Assembly: GCF_009363855.1 (NCBI RefSeq)
Contig: NZ_CP045423.1
Span: forward strand, 372,001 to 436,000
Reading direction: 5' to 3'
From: Microvirga thermotolerans
GTDB lineage: Bacteria > Pseudomonadota > Alphaproteobacteria > Rhizobiales > Beijerinckiaceae
DNA length: 64,000 nt
Below the pieces are notes generated by a model, which was not told the DNA's origin, did no database searches, and saw nothing but the letters and a program-made list of their open reading frames with translations. Both the position numbers and the translations under genes were made by a program. Shown in pieces: positions 35,136 to 44,448 of this stretch. Within the stretch, counting starts at the first letter, position 1, and each line of letters starts with the position of its first letter.

Positions 35136-36065
35136 CTACCAGTTCCCCGATGCGCCGCCGCCGCCGGAGGAGCCGCCCCCGCCGGAGAACCCGCCGCCGC
35201 TGCCGCCCGACCATCCTCCCCCGGACCATCCGCCCCCGGAGCCGCCGGACCAGCCGCCCCCCGTCGGGACGATCCAGGGGCCGCCGCTCCGGCCCCGGCG
35301 GCCGCGAACGTCGCGGACGATGTTCGAGATCACGACGAAGAGGATCACCATGACGACGAGGGCCACCCAGGGATCGACGGACTCGCTTTCGTCCTCGCGC
35401 ACTGTGGCGCGCCGCTGCCATTCCTCCGCGTCCCCGGTGAGGATCGAGAGGATGGCGTCCACCCCGGCATCGATGCCGCCGGCGAAGTTGCCTTTCTGGA
35501 ACTGCGGCGCGACGGCGGTGGTGATGATGACCTTCGACAGGGCGTCGGTCAGCGCCCCTTCCAGGCCGTAGCCCACCTCGATGCGCACCTTGCGCTCCTT
35601 GGGCGCCACGAGCAGCAGGACGCCGTTGTTCCTGTCCTTCCGGCCGAGCTGCCAGTGGCGGAAGAGCCGGTTGGCGTAGTCCTCCACCTCCAGCCCGCCG
35701 AGGGTCGGCACCGTCGCCACCACCACCTGGTCGGAGGTCCTGTCCTCGTGGGCCTTGAGCTTGGCCTCCAGGGCCGCGCGCTCCTCCGGCCTGAGCAGGT
35801 TCGCAGCGTCGACCACCCGGCCGGTGAGGGCCGGGAAGGACTGGGCGAGGGCCAGGACGGGAAAAAGGATGAGGAGGGCGAGGAGGAGGGCCGTCCATCC
35901 CTCTCCCCCCTCGTGGGGGAGAGAGGGAGAGCGGGGGAGAAAGGGAGAGCGGGGGAGAGATGGAGAGGGGGGTGCGAGCGCCCTTCCGGTTCCGGTCCGG
36001 CGCCGGCACCCCCCTCCCGAACCCTGCCCCGCGAGGGAGGAGGGGAAAGACGGCAAGCCCCTCAT
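35136..36065 (-). CDS. TPM domain protein (YgcG family) with repeat-encoded N-terminus
   Basis: A 309-residue protein. The TPM domain begins SFPALTGRVVDAANLLRPEE, with NNGVLLLVAPKERKVRIEVG and FAGGIDAGVDAILSIL. A transmembrane segment (VDPWVALVVMVILFVVIS) and a Gly/Ser/Trp-rich tail (about 40 residues) follow. Upstream of the signal-like segment (WTALLLALLILFPVLALAQ) lie about 55 low-complexity residues rich in Ser, Pro and Arg, encoded by purine-rich repeat DNA. No closer start exists, so the ATG at 36065 is used. It starts 4 bases after the lemA stop. Confidence 0.8.
   Translation of the reverse strand: MRGLPSFPSSLAGQGSGGGCRRRTGTGRALAPPSPSLPRSPFLPRSPSLPHEGGEGWTALLLALLILFPVLALAQSFPALTGRVVDAANLLRPEERAALEAKLKAHEDRTSDQVVVATVPTLGGLEVEDYANRLFRHWQLGRKDRNNGVLLLVAPKERKVRIEVGYGLEGALTDALSKVIITTAVAPQFQKGNFAGGIDAGVDAILSILTGDAEEWQRRATVREDESESVDPWVALVVMVILFVVISNIVRDVRGRRGRSGGPWIVPTGGGWSGGSGGGWSGGGWSGGSGGGFSGGGGSSGGGGASGNW
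35897..36051. repeat. Low-complexity purine/pyrimidine repeat inside a gene
   Basis: Strand-biased DNA with two adjacent 18-base units (agggagagcgggggagaa, near 35925 and 35943) followed by a block of the form accccc...gagggaggagggg. It encodes the first 55 or so residues of the TPM protein on the minus strand. Similar blocks are frequent between genes in Hyphomicrobiales, to my recollection; this one lies in a coding position. Confidence 0.7.
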
Positions 36066-36069
36066 CGGC

Positions 36070-36675
36070 CTAGAACTTCACCGTCGGCGGCCGGTTGGCG
36101 TCGGGCGTCGCCGTGAAGGTCTCCATGGGCCTGGCGTCCGGGTAGAGGACGGCGGCGATCCAGCGGCCGGGAATGGTGCGCAGCTCCGTGTTGTAGGCCC
36201 GCACGGCCTCGATGTAGTCGCGACGCGCCACGGCGATGCGGTTCTCGGTGCCCTCGAGCTGGGACTGCAGGGCCAGGAAGTTGGCGTTGGACTTCAGCTC
36301 CGGATAGCGCTCCACCGTCACGAGCAGCCGCCCGAGGGCGCCGGAGAGCTGGTTCTGCGCCTCCTGGAACTGCCGGAACTTCTCCGGGTCCGTGACCGTG
36401 GAGGCGTCGACCTTGACCTGCGCCGCCTTCGCCCGCGCCTCCGTGACCTGGGTCAGCACCTCCCGCTCCTGGGCGGCGAAGCCCTTCACGGTCTCGACGA
36501 GGTTGGGGATCAGGTCGGCCCGGCGCTGGTACTGGTTCTGCACCTCGCTCCAGGCGGACTTGGCCCGCTCCTCCAGGGTCGGCACGTTGTTGATGCCGCA
36601 GGCGGAGAGCCCGAGGGCCATGGCCGCCACGGCCAGGGCGACGCGAATCCGCGCCGGCAACAGCAAACCCGTCAT
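36070..36675 (-). CDS. LemA family lipoprotein
   Basis: A 201-residue LemA-family protein. The lipobox is LSAC (GLSACGINN), so the mature protein would be membrane-anchored through Cys. The body is helical, with ERAKSAWSEVQNQYQRRADL and IPNLVETVKGFAAQEREVL, the signature of LemA. First gene of a lemA/TPM/TPM operon. The ATG at 36675 is preferred over a GTG at 36699 because it leads directly into the signal sequence. LemA's role is uncertain. Confidence 0.92.
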   Translation of the reverse strand: MTGLLLPARIRVALAVAAMALGLSACGINNVPTLEERAKSAWSEVQNQYQRRADLIPNLVETVKGFAAQEREVLTQVTEARAKAAQVKVDASTVTDPEKFRQFQEAQNQLSGALGRLLVTVERYPELKSNANFLALQSQLEGTENRIAVARRDYIEAVRAYNTELRTIPGRWIAAVLYPDARPMETFTATPDANRPPTVKF

Positions 36676-36815
36676 GTGCTCATCTCTCGAATCGGTCACC
36701 CTTCGACGGCTTCACAAATGGGGCAAGGGTGGCCGTTCGCCAAGCGGCTTTCCTATGGTCGGCGGGGCGCTCTTGAGGCATAATCCCCGCAATTTCCTAC
36801 ATCGGTGGCACGACC

Positions 36816-37457
36816 ATGACCTTTCTGCCGGATCTGAGCACGCTCGTCACCTATTCGCTCGCCTGCGCCCTGCTGTTCATCACGCCGGGGCCGGACATGA
36901 GCCTGTTCCTGGCCAAGACCGTGGCCGGCGGCCGCAAGGCGGGCATGGCCGCCATGCTCGGCGCCATGGCGGGATGCTGCGTCCACACCCTGCTCGCGGC
37001 CCTGGGCCTCTCGGCCCTGCTCGCCGCCTCGGTCACCGCCTTCACGGTCCTCAAGATCGTCGGCGCCCTCTACCTGCTCTGGCTCGCGGTCGAGGCGGTC
37101 CGCCACGGCTCGGCCCTGCACGTGCGGGAGGAGGGGCGGATCGAGGTGTCGTTCTGGAAGACCTTCATGGTGGGCGTCGGCATCAACCTGACGAACCCGA
37201 AGGTGGTCCTCTTCTTCGTGACCTTCCTGCCGCAGTTCGTCCAGGCGGGGGACCCGCACGCCGCGGACAAGCTCCTCTTCCTGGGGCTCTACTTCGTCGC
37301 CCTCACCGGCCCGATGGGCGCGGCGATGATCATGGGCGCCGACAAGGTCCTCGCCGCTCTGCGCAGCCGCCCGAAGCTGCTGCGCGGCATCGACTATTCC
37401 TTCGCCGGCCTCTTCTCCGCCTTCGCGCTCAAGATCCTCGCGACCTCGGCGCGGTAG
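36816..37457 (+). CDS. LysE/RhtB family exporter
   Basis: A 213-residue inner-membrane exporter. The N-terminal signature LLFITPGPDMSLFLAKT is the classical LysE/RhtB motif. GINLTNPKVVLFFVTFLPQF is the central NPK-FLPQF element. About six hydrophobic segments. It probably exports an amino acid or derivative. It is divergent from the lemA operon by about 140 bases and lacks a recognisable linked regulator. Confidence 0.92.
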   Translation: MTFLPDLSTLVTYSLACALLFITPGPDMSLFLAKTVAGGRKAGMAAMLGAMAGCCVHTLLAALGLSALLAASVTAFTVLKIVGALYLLWLAVEAVRHGSALHVREEGRIEVSFWKTFMVGVGINLTNPKVVLFFVTFLPQFVQAGDPHAADKLLFLGLYFVALTGPMGAAMIMGADKVLAALRSRPKLLRGIDYSFAGLFSAFALKILATSAR

Positions 37458-37527
37458 GATCGGCCGCCCGCGATGCGGGCTTCTGCGGCCCCGGCATGAC
37501 GGTGAGGGGTCTTGGAGCGGCAGGCGC

Positions 37528-38034
37528 CTACGGCGCCGTCCCGCCCGGGAGCGGCGGGTTCGGCGCGGGCCTCGCGCCGCCCGCGTCGCGGCCCGCAATC
37601 GCCCAGTAGACGAGGCCCGCCACCGCGCCGGTCAGCCCGAGGACGGCGCTCACGTGCAGTTCCGCCGGGCTGGCGACGCGGGCGCTGCCGCGCAGGACCC
37701 AGGGAATCGCCGCCGTCAGCACGCCGACGGCGAGGGTGTACCAGAGCACCCCGCGGGCGCGGACCGCCTCGCTCACCACGGCCACGAGGAGCGGCGGGAA
37801 GAACAGCAGGAGAAAGGCGACCCGCGCCACCGCGAAGGCCGCCTCGGCGATCATCGGCCCCGGATCCTCCGAGGAGAACACCCCGTCCACGAAGACCCAG
37901 AACCCCACGAGCAGCGTGTCGCCGGTGAGCGAGCCCATGACGGGGTCGACCACGGAGGCGACGAAGAGAAAGAGGGTGCTCGCGCCCGCCGCGATCAGCA
38001 GGGCGAGGGGGATGAGGAGGAGCCAGCGGATCAT
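37528..38034 (-). CDS. Hypothetical integral membrane protein
   Basis: A 168-residue protein with at least four hydrophobic segments (about 2-27, 36-48, 62-85, 91-108), a hydrophobic C-terminal stretch (SAVLGLTGAVAGLVYWAIAG) and a Pro-rich tail. I recognise no family. The ATG at 38032-38034 places the first membrane segment at the N-terminus (MIRWLLLIPLALLIAAGAS); the frame extends upstream to 38148 but those residues are not membrane-like. It lies downstream of rlmN on the same strand. Confidence 0.6.
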   Translation of the reverse strand: MIRWLLLIPLALLIAAGASTLFLFVASVVDPVMGSLTGDTLLVGFWVFVDGVFSSEDPGPMIAEAAFAVARVAFLLLFFPPLLVAVVSEAVRARGVLWYTLAVGVLTAAIPWVLRGSARVASPAELHVSAVLGLTGAVAGLVYWAIAGRDAGGARPAPNPPLPGGTAP

Positions 38035-38201
38035 CCGCCGCCTATAGCACGGAAGTGGCGTCCCGTCCGCAAATGGCGAACCATCGGTAAATCCCGATCG
38101 CTCAGGGGGCTCCGCGCGTGCACGGCCCGGAGGGCGGTGACATGACATTCAAGATGCGGAAAACGCCGCCTCCCGCATGGGCGGCGCTCTCCGGCGGGAG
38201 C

Positions 38202-39518
38202 CTACTCCCTCTCCCCCAGGGCATAGACGCCCTCGGCGCCGATGCCCTGTTCGGCCATCATGCGGGCGCGGGCGCGCAGCTTCTCGGTCTCGCTCTTGAG
38301 CTGGCCGCAGGCGGCCAGGATGTCGCGGCCGCGCGGCGTGCGCACCGGCGAGGCGTAGCCCGCCCGGAAGACGATCTCGGAGAAGCGCTCGATCCGCTCC
38401 CAGTCGGAGCACTCGTATTTCGAGCCCGGCCAGGGGTTGAACGGGATCAGGTTGATCTTCGCGGGGATGCCCTTGAGGAGCCGCACCAGCTCGCGGGCGT
38501 CGGCATCCGAATCGTTCACGCCCTTCAGCATCACGTATTCGAAGGTGATGCGCCGCGCGTTCGACAGGCCCGGATAGGCCCGGCAGGCGTCGAGGAGCTG
38601 CGCGATGTCGTACTTGCGGTTGATCGGCACCAGCACGTCGCGCAGGTCGTCGCGGACCGCGTGGAGCGAGATGGCGAGCATGGTGTTCGCCTCCGCGCCG
38701 AGGCGCTCCATCTGGGGCACGACGCCGGAGGTCGAGACCGTGATGCGCCGGCGCGAGAGGCCCAGCCCCTCGTTGTCCGACATGACGCCGATGGCGGCGA
38801 TCACGTTGTCGATGTTGTAGAGGGGCTCGCCCATGCCCATGAACACGATGTTGGACACGAAGCGCCCGCCGTCGGTGGGAACGAAGGCGCCCTCGGGGGG
38901 CGTCGCGTCCGGCCAGTCGCCGATGGCGTCGCGGGCGACGATGAGCTGCGCCACGATCTCCGCCGAGGTCAGGTTGCGCACGAGGCGCTGGGTGCCCGTG
39001 TGGCAGAAGGAGCAGGTGAGCGTGCAGCCCACCTGGCTCGACACGCACAGGGTGCCGCGGTCGGTCTCGGGAATGTAGACGCACTCGATCTCCGCGCCCT
39101 TGTCGAGGGGGCCGGTGGAGGGCATGCGGATCAGCCACTTGCGGGTGCCGTCCTTGGACACCTGCTCGGAGACCACCGTCGGGCGCTCCAGGGTATAGGC
39201 CTCCTTCAGGGCCGCCCGCAGGGACTTGCCCACGTTGGTCATCTCGTCGAAGCTCTTCGCGCCCCGGAAATAGATCCAGTGCCAGAGCTGGGCCACGCGC
39301 ATCTTGCGCTCGCGCTCGGGCACGCCGATCGCGGCGAGCTTGTCCTTCAGCTCGTCGCGGGTCAGGCCCACGAGGGAGGACTGGCCGGCGGCCTCGACGG
39401 TGAACTCGGCCTTCTTCTCGATGGATGAGAGCTCCCTTCCGGCCGCGCGCGCGGAATCGCTCACGGCCACCGGGGCCGCATTGGGGTTGTGCTTGGCGAT
39501 GTCGAGCGCCGTCGCCAT
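38202..39518 (-). CDS. rlmN: 23S rRNA (adenine2503-C2)-methyltransferase / tRNA methyltransferase RlmN
   Basis: Radical-SAM enzyme methylating C2 of A2503 in 23S rRNA and A37 in some tRNAs. The 438-residue protein has the CxxxCxxC cluster motif ([12 protein letters not shown]), [11 protein letters not shown], and the second-half cysteine region [12 protein letters not shown], where the methyl-transferring cysteine resides. It is longer at the N-terminus than E. coli RlmN, typical of alphaproteobacteria. Confidence 0.95.
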   Translation of the reverse strand: MATALDIAKHNPNAAPVAVSDSARAAGRELSSIEKKAEFTVEAAGQSSLVGLTRDELKDKLAAIGVPERERKMRVAQLWHWIYFRGAKSFDEMTNVGKSLRAALKEAYTLERPTVVSEQVSKDGTRKWLIRMPSTGPLDKGAEIECVYIPETDRGTLCVSSQVGCTLTCSFCHTGTQRLVRNLTSAEIVAQLIVARDAIGDWPDATPPEGAFVPTDGGRFVSNIVFMGMGEPLYNIDNVIAAIGVMSDNEGLGLSRRRITVSTSGVVPQMERLGAEANTMLAISLHAVRDDLRDVLVPINRKYDIAQLLDACRAYPGLSNARRITFEYVMLKGVNDSDADARELVRLLKGIPAKINLIPFNPWPGSKYECSDWERIERFSEIVFRAGYASPVRTPRGRDILAACGQLKSETEKLRARARMMAEQGIGAEGVYALGERE

Positions 39519-39625
39519 GGGAAATCACGCCTTCGCTTTGTGGGATCGAAGGCGGCTTATAACACGATTGCGTCGGAAACGTGAGGGGGCCCGGCGATTT
39601 CGTGTCCGGCCGCCCGGGAGGGCCC

Positions 39626-40375
39626 CTACTGGGCGCATTCCTTGCGGGCGCGCTCCAGGGCCTGGCCGAAGCCGTTCAGGGAATAGCGATCCGTCAGCTG
39701 GTTGCCCCGGGCGGACTGGGCCTTCACGACGACGCTCTGGGACTTGGCCATGGTGCCGATGGCCTGGCCCTCCTCGGCGGGGTTCTTCAGCCAGGCGTTG
39801 GTGTCCTTGGTGAGGAGGGCGTAGGTCGCCTTGCCGATCACCGCCTCGGCCGGGCCGTTGTCCTTGGCCGCGAAGCCCAGCACCACCGCCACCTCGTTCT
39901 TCACGTTCTCGGCGGGGCGGAACGACACGAACAGATAGGCGGGATCCCGGCTGAGGTTCTTCGGCTGCCGGTCCTTGGGCTGGCTCAGGGCGTAGCAGAT
40001 CTCGGAGCGCCCGGTCTTGGCGGTGTAGACGCCCCAGTCGCCGTAGGACGCGAGCAGGGTCGCCCCGCCCGGCCCCGTGGAGGCCTGGGCCCCCTTGGCC
40101 GCAGCCGCCGCGCCCGCGGCGCCTGCCGCAGCGGCGGCGGGCTTCGCCGCCGAGCCCTTGGCGGACGCGCTGGCGGGCGACTTGGCGGAGGCCTTCTCCG
40201 CTGTCTTGGCCGATGTCTTGTCCGATGCCTTGGCGGCGGGCTTCGCCGCAGGCTTGGCCTGTGCGGATGCCGGCTTCTTGGCGGGCTGGGCCAGGGCCAC
40301 GGGGCCCGCCCCCAGGGCGAAAGCGGCAGTGATGACACCCGCGGCCAGGCCGCGCTGAAGGGATGCGAGAATCAT
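39626..40375 (-). CDS. Invasion-associated locus B (IalB) family protein
   Basis: A 249-residue periplasmic protein. The signal peptide ends around residue 29 (ALGAGPVALAQ). A lysine/alanine/serine-rich linker of about 65 residues (AKPAAKPAAKASDKTSAKTA and similar) precedes the IalB domain, which has SYGDWGVYTAK, GRSEICYALSQPKDRQP and PAYLFVSFRPAE. The IalB fold is widespread in Hyphomicrobiales envelopes and best known from Bartonella. The basic linker may contact peptidoglycan or LPS (inference). Confidence 0.88.
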   Translation of the reverse strand: MILASLQRGLAAGVITAAFALGAGPVALAQPAKKPASAQAKPAAKPAAKASDKTSAKTAEKASAKSPASASAKGSAAKPAAAAAGAAGAAAAAKGAQASTGPGGATLLASYGDWGVYTAKTGRSEICYALSQPKDRQPKNLSRDPAYLFVSFRPAENVKNEVAVVLGFAAKDNGPAEAVIGKATYALLTKDTNAWLKNPAEEGQAIGTMAKSQSVVVKAQSARGNQLTDRYSLNGFGQALERARKECAQ

Positions 40376-40473
40376 GGGACGAACTTTAGGCGGAGATGGT
40401 TAAGAACTCTTCACCATCCCCGTTAAGCCGGGTCCGGCCCCGTGGCGATGCGTCGAAACGCGGCGGGCCGCCC

Positions 40474-40848
40474 TCAGGCGGGCAGGTCGAGGGCCCTCTT
40501 CGCCTTGGCCCGGTGCTCCTCCGTGATCGCGCCCGCCACCTGGGCGATGGCGGTGGCGAGGACCGCCGCGTCGTCCGCGAAGCCGAGGAGGGGAAGGAAA
40601 TCGGACACCGCGTCGGTGGGCAGGACGAAATAGGCGATGGCGCCCATGAGAATCACCTTGACGCGCTTCGGCGTCGCCGGGTCGGTGGCGCAGTAGAAGG
40701 CGGCGACGAGATCCTCCGCGAAGGGAATCCGGCCGCCCACCCGCCTCAGCTTGGCCCAGAACCCGGAGGCGACGCCGTCATCCCCGCCGGCCGCCCGGCG
40801 GATGGCGTCCATCTCGGCCTTCGTGAACGGGCGCGTGAACTCGCTCAT
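40474..40848 (-). CDS. YkvA family protein (DUF1232)
   Basis: A 124-residue small membrane-associated protein with the DUF1232 core KRVKVILMGAIAYFVLPTDA followed by VSDFLPLLGFADDAAVLATA. It has one hydrophobic core helix plus a short hydrophobic hairpin. Function unknown. It is divergent from the SDR gene at 40948. Confidence 0.88.
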   Translation of the reverse strand: MSEFTRPFTKAEMDAIRRAAGGDDGVASGFWAKLRRVGGRIPFAEDLVAAFYCATDPATPKRVKVILMGAIAYFVLPTDAVSDFLPLLGFADDAAVLATAIAQVAGAITEEHRAKAKRALDLPA

Positions 40849-40947
40849 GCTCTTTCTCTCGGCTCCTCGGGGCCTCCTGTGCGGAGACCTTCGTTCCCTC
40901 CCGGCGGATCATGCCCTATGACAGGCCGGGACACAGGGAGAAAACGC

Positions 40948-41733
40948 ATGAAGCTCGACGAAAAGATGGCAGCCGTCGTCACCGGAGGCGCCTCGGGCCT
41001 GGGCGGCGCGACGGCGCGCATGCTCGCCGCCGAGGGGGTGAAGGTGGCGATCCTCGACCGGGACGTGGAGCGGGGGGAGACGCATGCCCGCGAGATCGGC
41101 GGCCTGTTCTGCGAGGCGGACGTGACGGACGAGGCCTCCATCGACGCGGCCCTGGCCCGGGCGCGGGCCGCCCACGGGGTCGAGCGCATCCTCGTCAACT
41201 GCGCCGGCGTCGCCCCGGGCAAGCGCACGGTCACGAAGAAGCGCGAGACCGGCGAGCTCGTGCCCCACGACATCGCGAGCTTCCGCCGCACGATCGAGAT
41301 CAACCTCATCGGCACCTACGCGATGATCGCCAAGTGCGCCGCCGCCATGGCCGCCCTCGATCCCGTGACCGCCGACGGCGGGCGCGGCGTCATCGTCAAC
41401 ACCGCCTCCGTCGCCGCCCAGGACGGTCAGATCGGCCAGGCGGCCTACGCGGCCTCCAAGGGCGGCGTGCTCGGCCTCACCCTGCCGGTGGCGCGGGACC
41501 TGTCCGGCTTCGGCATCCGCGTGATGACCATCATGCCGGGCCTGTTCCACACGCCCCTGTTCGAGGGCATCGCCGAGGATTACCGCAAGGCGCTCGAGGC
41601 CAACGTGCCGTTCCCCTCCCGCCTCGGGCGGCCGGAGGAATACGCGCAGCTCGTCCGCAGCATCGTCGAGAACGACATGCTCAACGGCGAGGCGATCCGC
41701 CTCGACGGGGCCCTGCGCATGCAGCCGAAATAG
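40948..41733 (+). CDS. Short-chain dehydrogenase, 3-hydroxyacyl-CoA dehydrogenase type II (HSD10)-like
   Basis: A 261-residue SDR. Cofactor motif VVTGGASGLGGATARML, with D42 (ILDRD) favouring NAD. It has NCAGVAP, the catalytic serine NTASVAAQDGQIGQ and YAASKGGVLGL. The insertion GKRTVTKKRETGE after NCAGVAP and the C-terminal NGEAIRLDGALRM match HSD10-type enzymes, which oxidise 3-hydroxyacyl-CoA in beta-oxidation or isoleucine degradation. The substrate is inferred. The ATG has GGGAG upstream. Confidence 0.9.
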   Translation: MKLDEKMAAVVTGGASGLGGATARMLAAEGVKVAILDRDVERGETHAREIGGLFCEADVTDEASIDAALARARAAHGVERILVNCAGVAPGKRTVTKKRETGELVPHDIASFRRTIEINLIGTYAMIAKCAAAMAALDPVTADGGRGVIVNTASVAAQDGQIGQAAYAASKGGVLGLTLPVARDLSGFGIRVMTIMPGLFHTPLFEGIAEDYRKALEANVPFPSRLGRPEEYAQLVRSIVENDMLNGEAIRLDGALRMQPK

Positions 41734-41743
41734 GGGCGGCGCC

Positions 41744-42787
41744 TCAGGCGAGGCGGAGGAAGCGGGCGGTGTCGGGATCGACCGGGATGCCGGACCTCTC
41801 CCGCTCCTCGAGGGTCCGCCACTCCCGGTCGCCGGGCGCGAGGGCCTGGGACGCCGGCGCCCGCCGCAGGCCCTCCAGGTACTGCGCCATGAGCGCGTCG
41901 TAGCCTGCGCGTCCCACGAAGCGCTCCGGGTCGATGGCCAGGCAGAAATGGCCGATGTCGTGCGCCTGCGGGAGGCTGCCGTCCTCCGGGTTCATCGGGG
42001 GCACCAGGTGGTCCGGCCGCGCTCCGGCGATCACCGCCGACAGGATCGTGACGAGCCCCGCGAGCCCGGCTCCCTTGAAGCCGAAATCCCGGCCTCCGAG
42101 CGGCATCAGCATCTCCGCCCGGAAGGGGTCGCGCGTCGGCTCGCCGGCCGGATCCGCCGCCACCTCGGCGGGCAGCTCCCGCTGCAGGGAGCGGAAGAGC
42201 AGGATCCGGTTGTAGGGAATCGCCGAGGTCGCCATGTCCAGGAGCCAGGGTTTCGACCCCGCCACCGGCGCGGCGGCCGCGATGGGATTGGTCCCGTGGA
42301 AGCGGGCCTTCCCGCCATGGAGGGCCACCAGGGAATCGGCGTTCGTGGTGCAGATCGCGACGTAACCGGCCTCCGCTCCCGCGAGCGCATAGGCGCCGGC
42401 CGCGCCGTAATGGGTGGAGCGGACGATGCCGACGGCTCCGATCCCGCTCTCCCGCGCAAGGTCGCAGGCGGCTTCCATGCCCGCATAGGCGGCCAAGTGG
42501 CCGAGGCCCCGATCCGCATCGAGCGTCGCGGTCGCGGCGCCCGTCCTGTGCAGCCGCGGTGCCGGCCTGCCGTTGACCTGTCCGCTCCTGAGAGCCTCGG
42601 CGTAGAAGGCGGCGAGGCGCACGCCGTGGCTGTCGATGCCCAGGCGCGAGGCGTGCATCATGGCGCGGGTCGCCGCGCCGGCGGAAGCCTCGTCGGCGCC
42701 CGCTTCGCGCAGCGCCGAGAACGTTCGCGCCTCGAGCTCCGAAGCCGCGAACCTGATCTCTCCGCCCGGCATCGCATCGTCGCGCAC
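41744..42787 (-). CDS. Ldh family oxidoreductase (malate/L-sulfolactate dehydrogenase type)
   Basis: A 347-residue NAD(P)-dependent dehydrogenase of the YlbC/Ldh_2 family, which uses 2-hydroxyacids or ureidoglycolate. Motifs: ASRLGIDSHGVRLAAFY (catalytic His in SHG), IGAVGIVRSTHYGAAGAYAL, HGTNPIAAAAP, and GFKGAGLAGLVTILSAV. The GTG start at 42787 has GGGAGG 6 bases upstream. It is convergent with the SDR gene at 40948; substrate not predictable. Confidence 0.9.
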   Translation of the reverse strand: MRDDAMPGGEIRFAASELEARTFSALREAGADEASAGAATRAMMHASRLGIDSHGVRLAAFYAEALRSGQVNGRPAPRLHRTGAATATLDADRGLGHLAAYAGMEAACDLARESGIGAVGIVRSTHYGAAGAYALAGAEAGYVAICTTNADSLVALHGGKARFHGTNPIAAAAPVAGSKPWLLDMATSAIPYNRILLFRSLQRELPAEVAADPAGEPTRDPFRAEMLMPLGGRDFGFKGAGLAGLVTILSAVIAGARPDHLVPPMNPEDGSLPQAHDIGHFCLAIDPERFVGRAGYDALMAQYLEGLRRAPASQALAPGDREWRTLEERERSGIPVDPDTARFLRLA

Positions 42788-42863
42788 GGTTCCCTCCCTG
42801 ACATCCGGCCTTGGCTTTCCCAGCCCGCGGGCCCGGTGGCAAGCCCCGTGCGGGAAGGATCCC

Positions 42864-43166
42864 TCAGGCCTTCAGGAGGCCCGAGGCGTAGAGGTCCATG
42901 CGCTGCGCCAGCTCGACGTCCCGGCGGGTGAGGCCGCCGGCGTCGTGGGTCGAGAGGACCACGTCCACCCTGTTGTAGACATTGAACCATTCCGGATGGT
43001 GGCCGGCCTTCTCCGCCGCGAGGGCGACGCGGCTCATCCAGGCGAAGGCGGCGCCGAAATCCTCGAAGACGAACCGCTTGCGGATCGCGTCGCGCCCCTC
43101 GACCAGGCTCCAGCCGTCGAGGGCGGGCAGGAGTTCGGCGCGCTCGCTGTCGGAGAGAGGTTTCAT
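42864..43166 (-). CDS. phhB: 4a-hydroxytetrahydrobiopterin dehydratase
   Basis: A 100-residue pterin-4a-carbinolamine dehydratase, which recycles the pterin cofactor after aromatic hydroxylation. Motifs: [40 protein letters not shown] (catalytic His pair), and [18 protein letters not shown]. The ATG at 43166 follows a GAAGG site. No phenylalanine hydroxylase gene is in view. Confidence 0.93.
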   Translation of the reverse strand: MKPLSDSERAELLPALDGWSLVEGRDAIRKRFVFEDFGAAFAWMSRVALAAEKAGHHPEWFNVYNRVDVVLSTHDAGGLTRRDVELAQRMDLYASGLLKA

Positions 43167-43256
43167 GGCTCTGCCTTCGTTCGCGGAGAGCGGGTCCCTC
43201 CGTAGTGATGAAGCGCGTTCGCGCGGTTTCAAGTCCCCGGTGGCCCCCCGTACCCC

Positions 43257-43298
43257 GTCATTCCGGGACGGCGCGGAGCGCCGGGCCCGGAACCCATA
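43257..43298. repeat. Dispersed intergenic repeat (family A, copy 2)
   Basis: Begins gtcattccgggacggcgcgg and ends gggcccggaacccata. It is a close relative of the inverted elements at 45925 and 46029 and the looser copy at 29009. It lies in the 271-base gap between phhB and the YeiH gene, which otherwise shows no gene. Confidence 0.6.
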
Positions 43299-43437
43299 CG
43301 CTCCGTCGGATCGGAACGAAGGGCCGTGGCGGCCGCCGCACGCCGCTCGCAAAGCTCAGCGGCCGCGGGTTCCCTGCTTCGCCCGGTCCTTCGGGCCATC
43401 CCGGAGCGACGGCGGGGCAGGGGTGTTTTCATCCGAG

Positions 43438-44448
43438 TCACGCCACTCCGAGGAAGCGGATGAGGGCGAGGCTGATGCCGAGCAGCACGACGAGGGAGAG
43501 GCTCACCGCCAGCGTCACGCGGCCGCCCACCCGGCCGAGCACGCGCAGGTCCACCCCGAGCCCGAGAGCCGCCATGGAGACGATGGTGAGGGCCGTCGCG
43601 GCGGGCATGATCCCGCGCAGCACCGCATCCGGGATCGCGCCCGCGGAGCGCAGGGCCGCGAGGGCGAGGAAGCCGACGATGAACCAGGGCACCAGCCGGC
43701 CGAAGGAGAGGGACGCGCTCCGCCCCCGGCCGCCCGCCACGAGCGAGAGCAGGACCACCACGGGCCCGAGCATGAGCACCCGCACCAGCTTCACGAGGGT
43801 CCCGAGCTGCGTGCTCGCCACGCCGACCGGCATGGTCGCGGCCAGCACCTGCGGCACCGCATAGACCGTGAGCCCGGCGAGGACGCCGTACTGCGTCTCG
43901 GACAGGTTCAGGAGCGGCACGAGGAGCGGCAGGGAGAGCACGACGACGACGCCGAGGATCGCCGTGAAGGCGATGGAGGAGGTCACGTCCTCCCCCTTCG
44001 CGCCGATGACGGGAGCGACCGCCGCGATGGCCGAGTTGCCGCAGATGGAATTGCCGCAGGCGACGAGGACGCCCATGCGCCAGGGAAGCCCGAGCAGCCG
44101 GCACAGGCCGAAGCTCGCGCCGATGGCGGCGAAGACCACGGCGGCGATGCCGAGGACGAGGCCAGAGCCCGCCGCGGCCACCGCCTGGAAGCTGATGGAG
44201 GCGCCGAGCAGCACCACCGCGATCTCGAGCAGCGTCTTGCCGCTGAAGGCGATGCCGGGAAGGAATTTCCCGCCCGGCGTCCAGGCGGTGCGCAGCGCCG
44301 TGCCGAGGAGGATGGCGATGACGAGGGCCTCCAGCCAGGGACGGCCGGTCCAGTGCTCCTCCGCCAGCTGCAGGCCGAAGGCGACGAGGGAGATCGCCAT
44401 GCACAGCCCGACACCGGGCGCCAGCGATGCGATGCGTTGCCTCTTCAT
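43438..44448 (-). CDS. YeiH family putative sulfate exporter
   Basis: A 336-residue polytopic protein with about ten hydrophobic segments and the YeiH/PSE family sequences LEIAVVLLGASISFQAV, VACGNSICGNSAIAAVAPVI and AGLTVYAVPQVLAATMPVG. The substrate may be sulfate or another anion; unproven. The ATG at 44448 (MKRQRIASLAPG) is chosen because the extra upstream codons to 44529 are not membrane-like and match no family start. Confidence 0.9.
   Translation of the reverse strand: MKRQRIASLAPGVGLCMAISLVAFGLQLAEEHWTGRPWLEALVIAILLGTALRTAWTPGGKFLPGIAFSGKTLLEIAVVLLGASISFQAVAAAGSGLVLGIAAVVFAAIGASFGLCRLLGLPWRMGVLVACGNSICGNSAIAAVAPVIGAKGEDVTSSIAFTAILGVVVVLSLPLLVPLLNLSETQYGVLAGLTVYAVPQVLAATMPVGVASTQLGTLVKLVRVLMLGPVVVLLSLVAGGRGRSASLSFGRLVPWFIVGFLALAALRSAGAIPDAVLRGIMPAATALTIVSMAALGLGVDLRVLGRVGGRVTLAVSLSLVVLLGISLALIRFLGVA

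Noticed and set aside
37458-37527. Half-like match to repeat family A after the LysE gene (gcggccccggcatgacgg)
   Set aside because: Only a short part matches, and no second arm is visible, so it was not counted as a copy.
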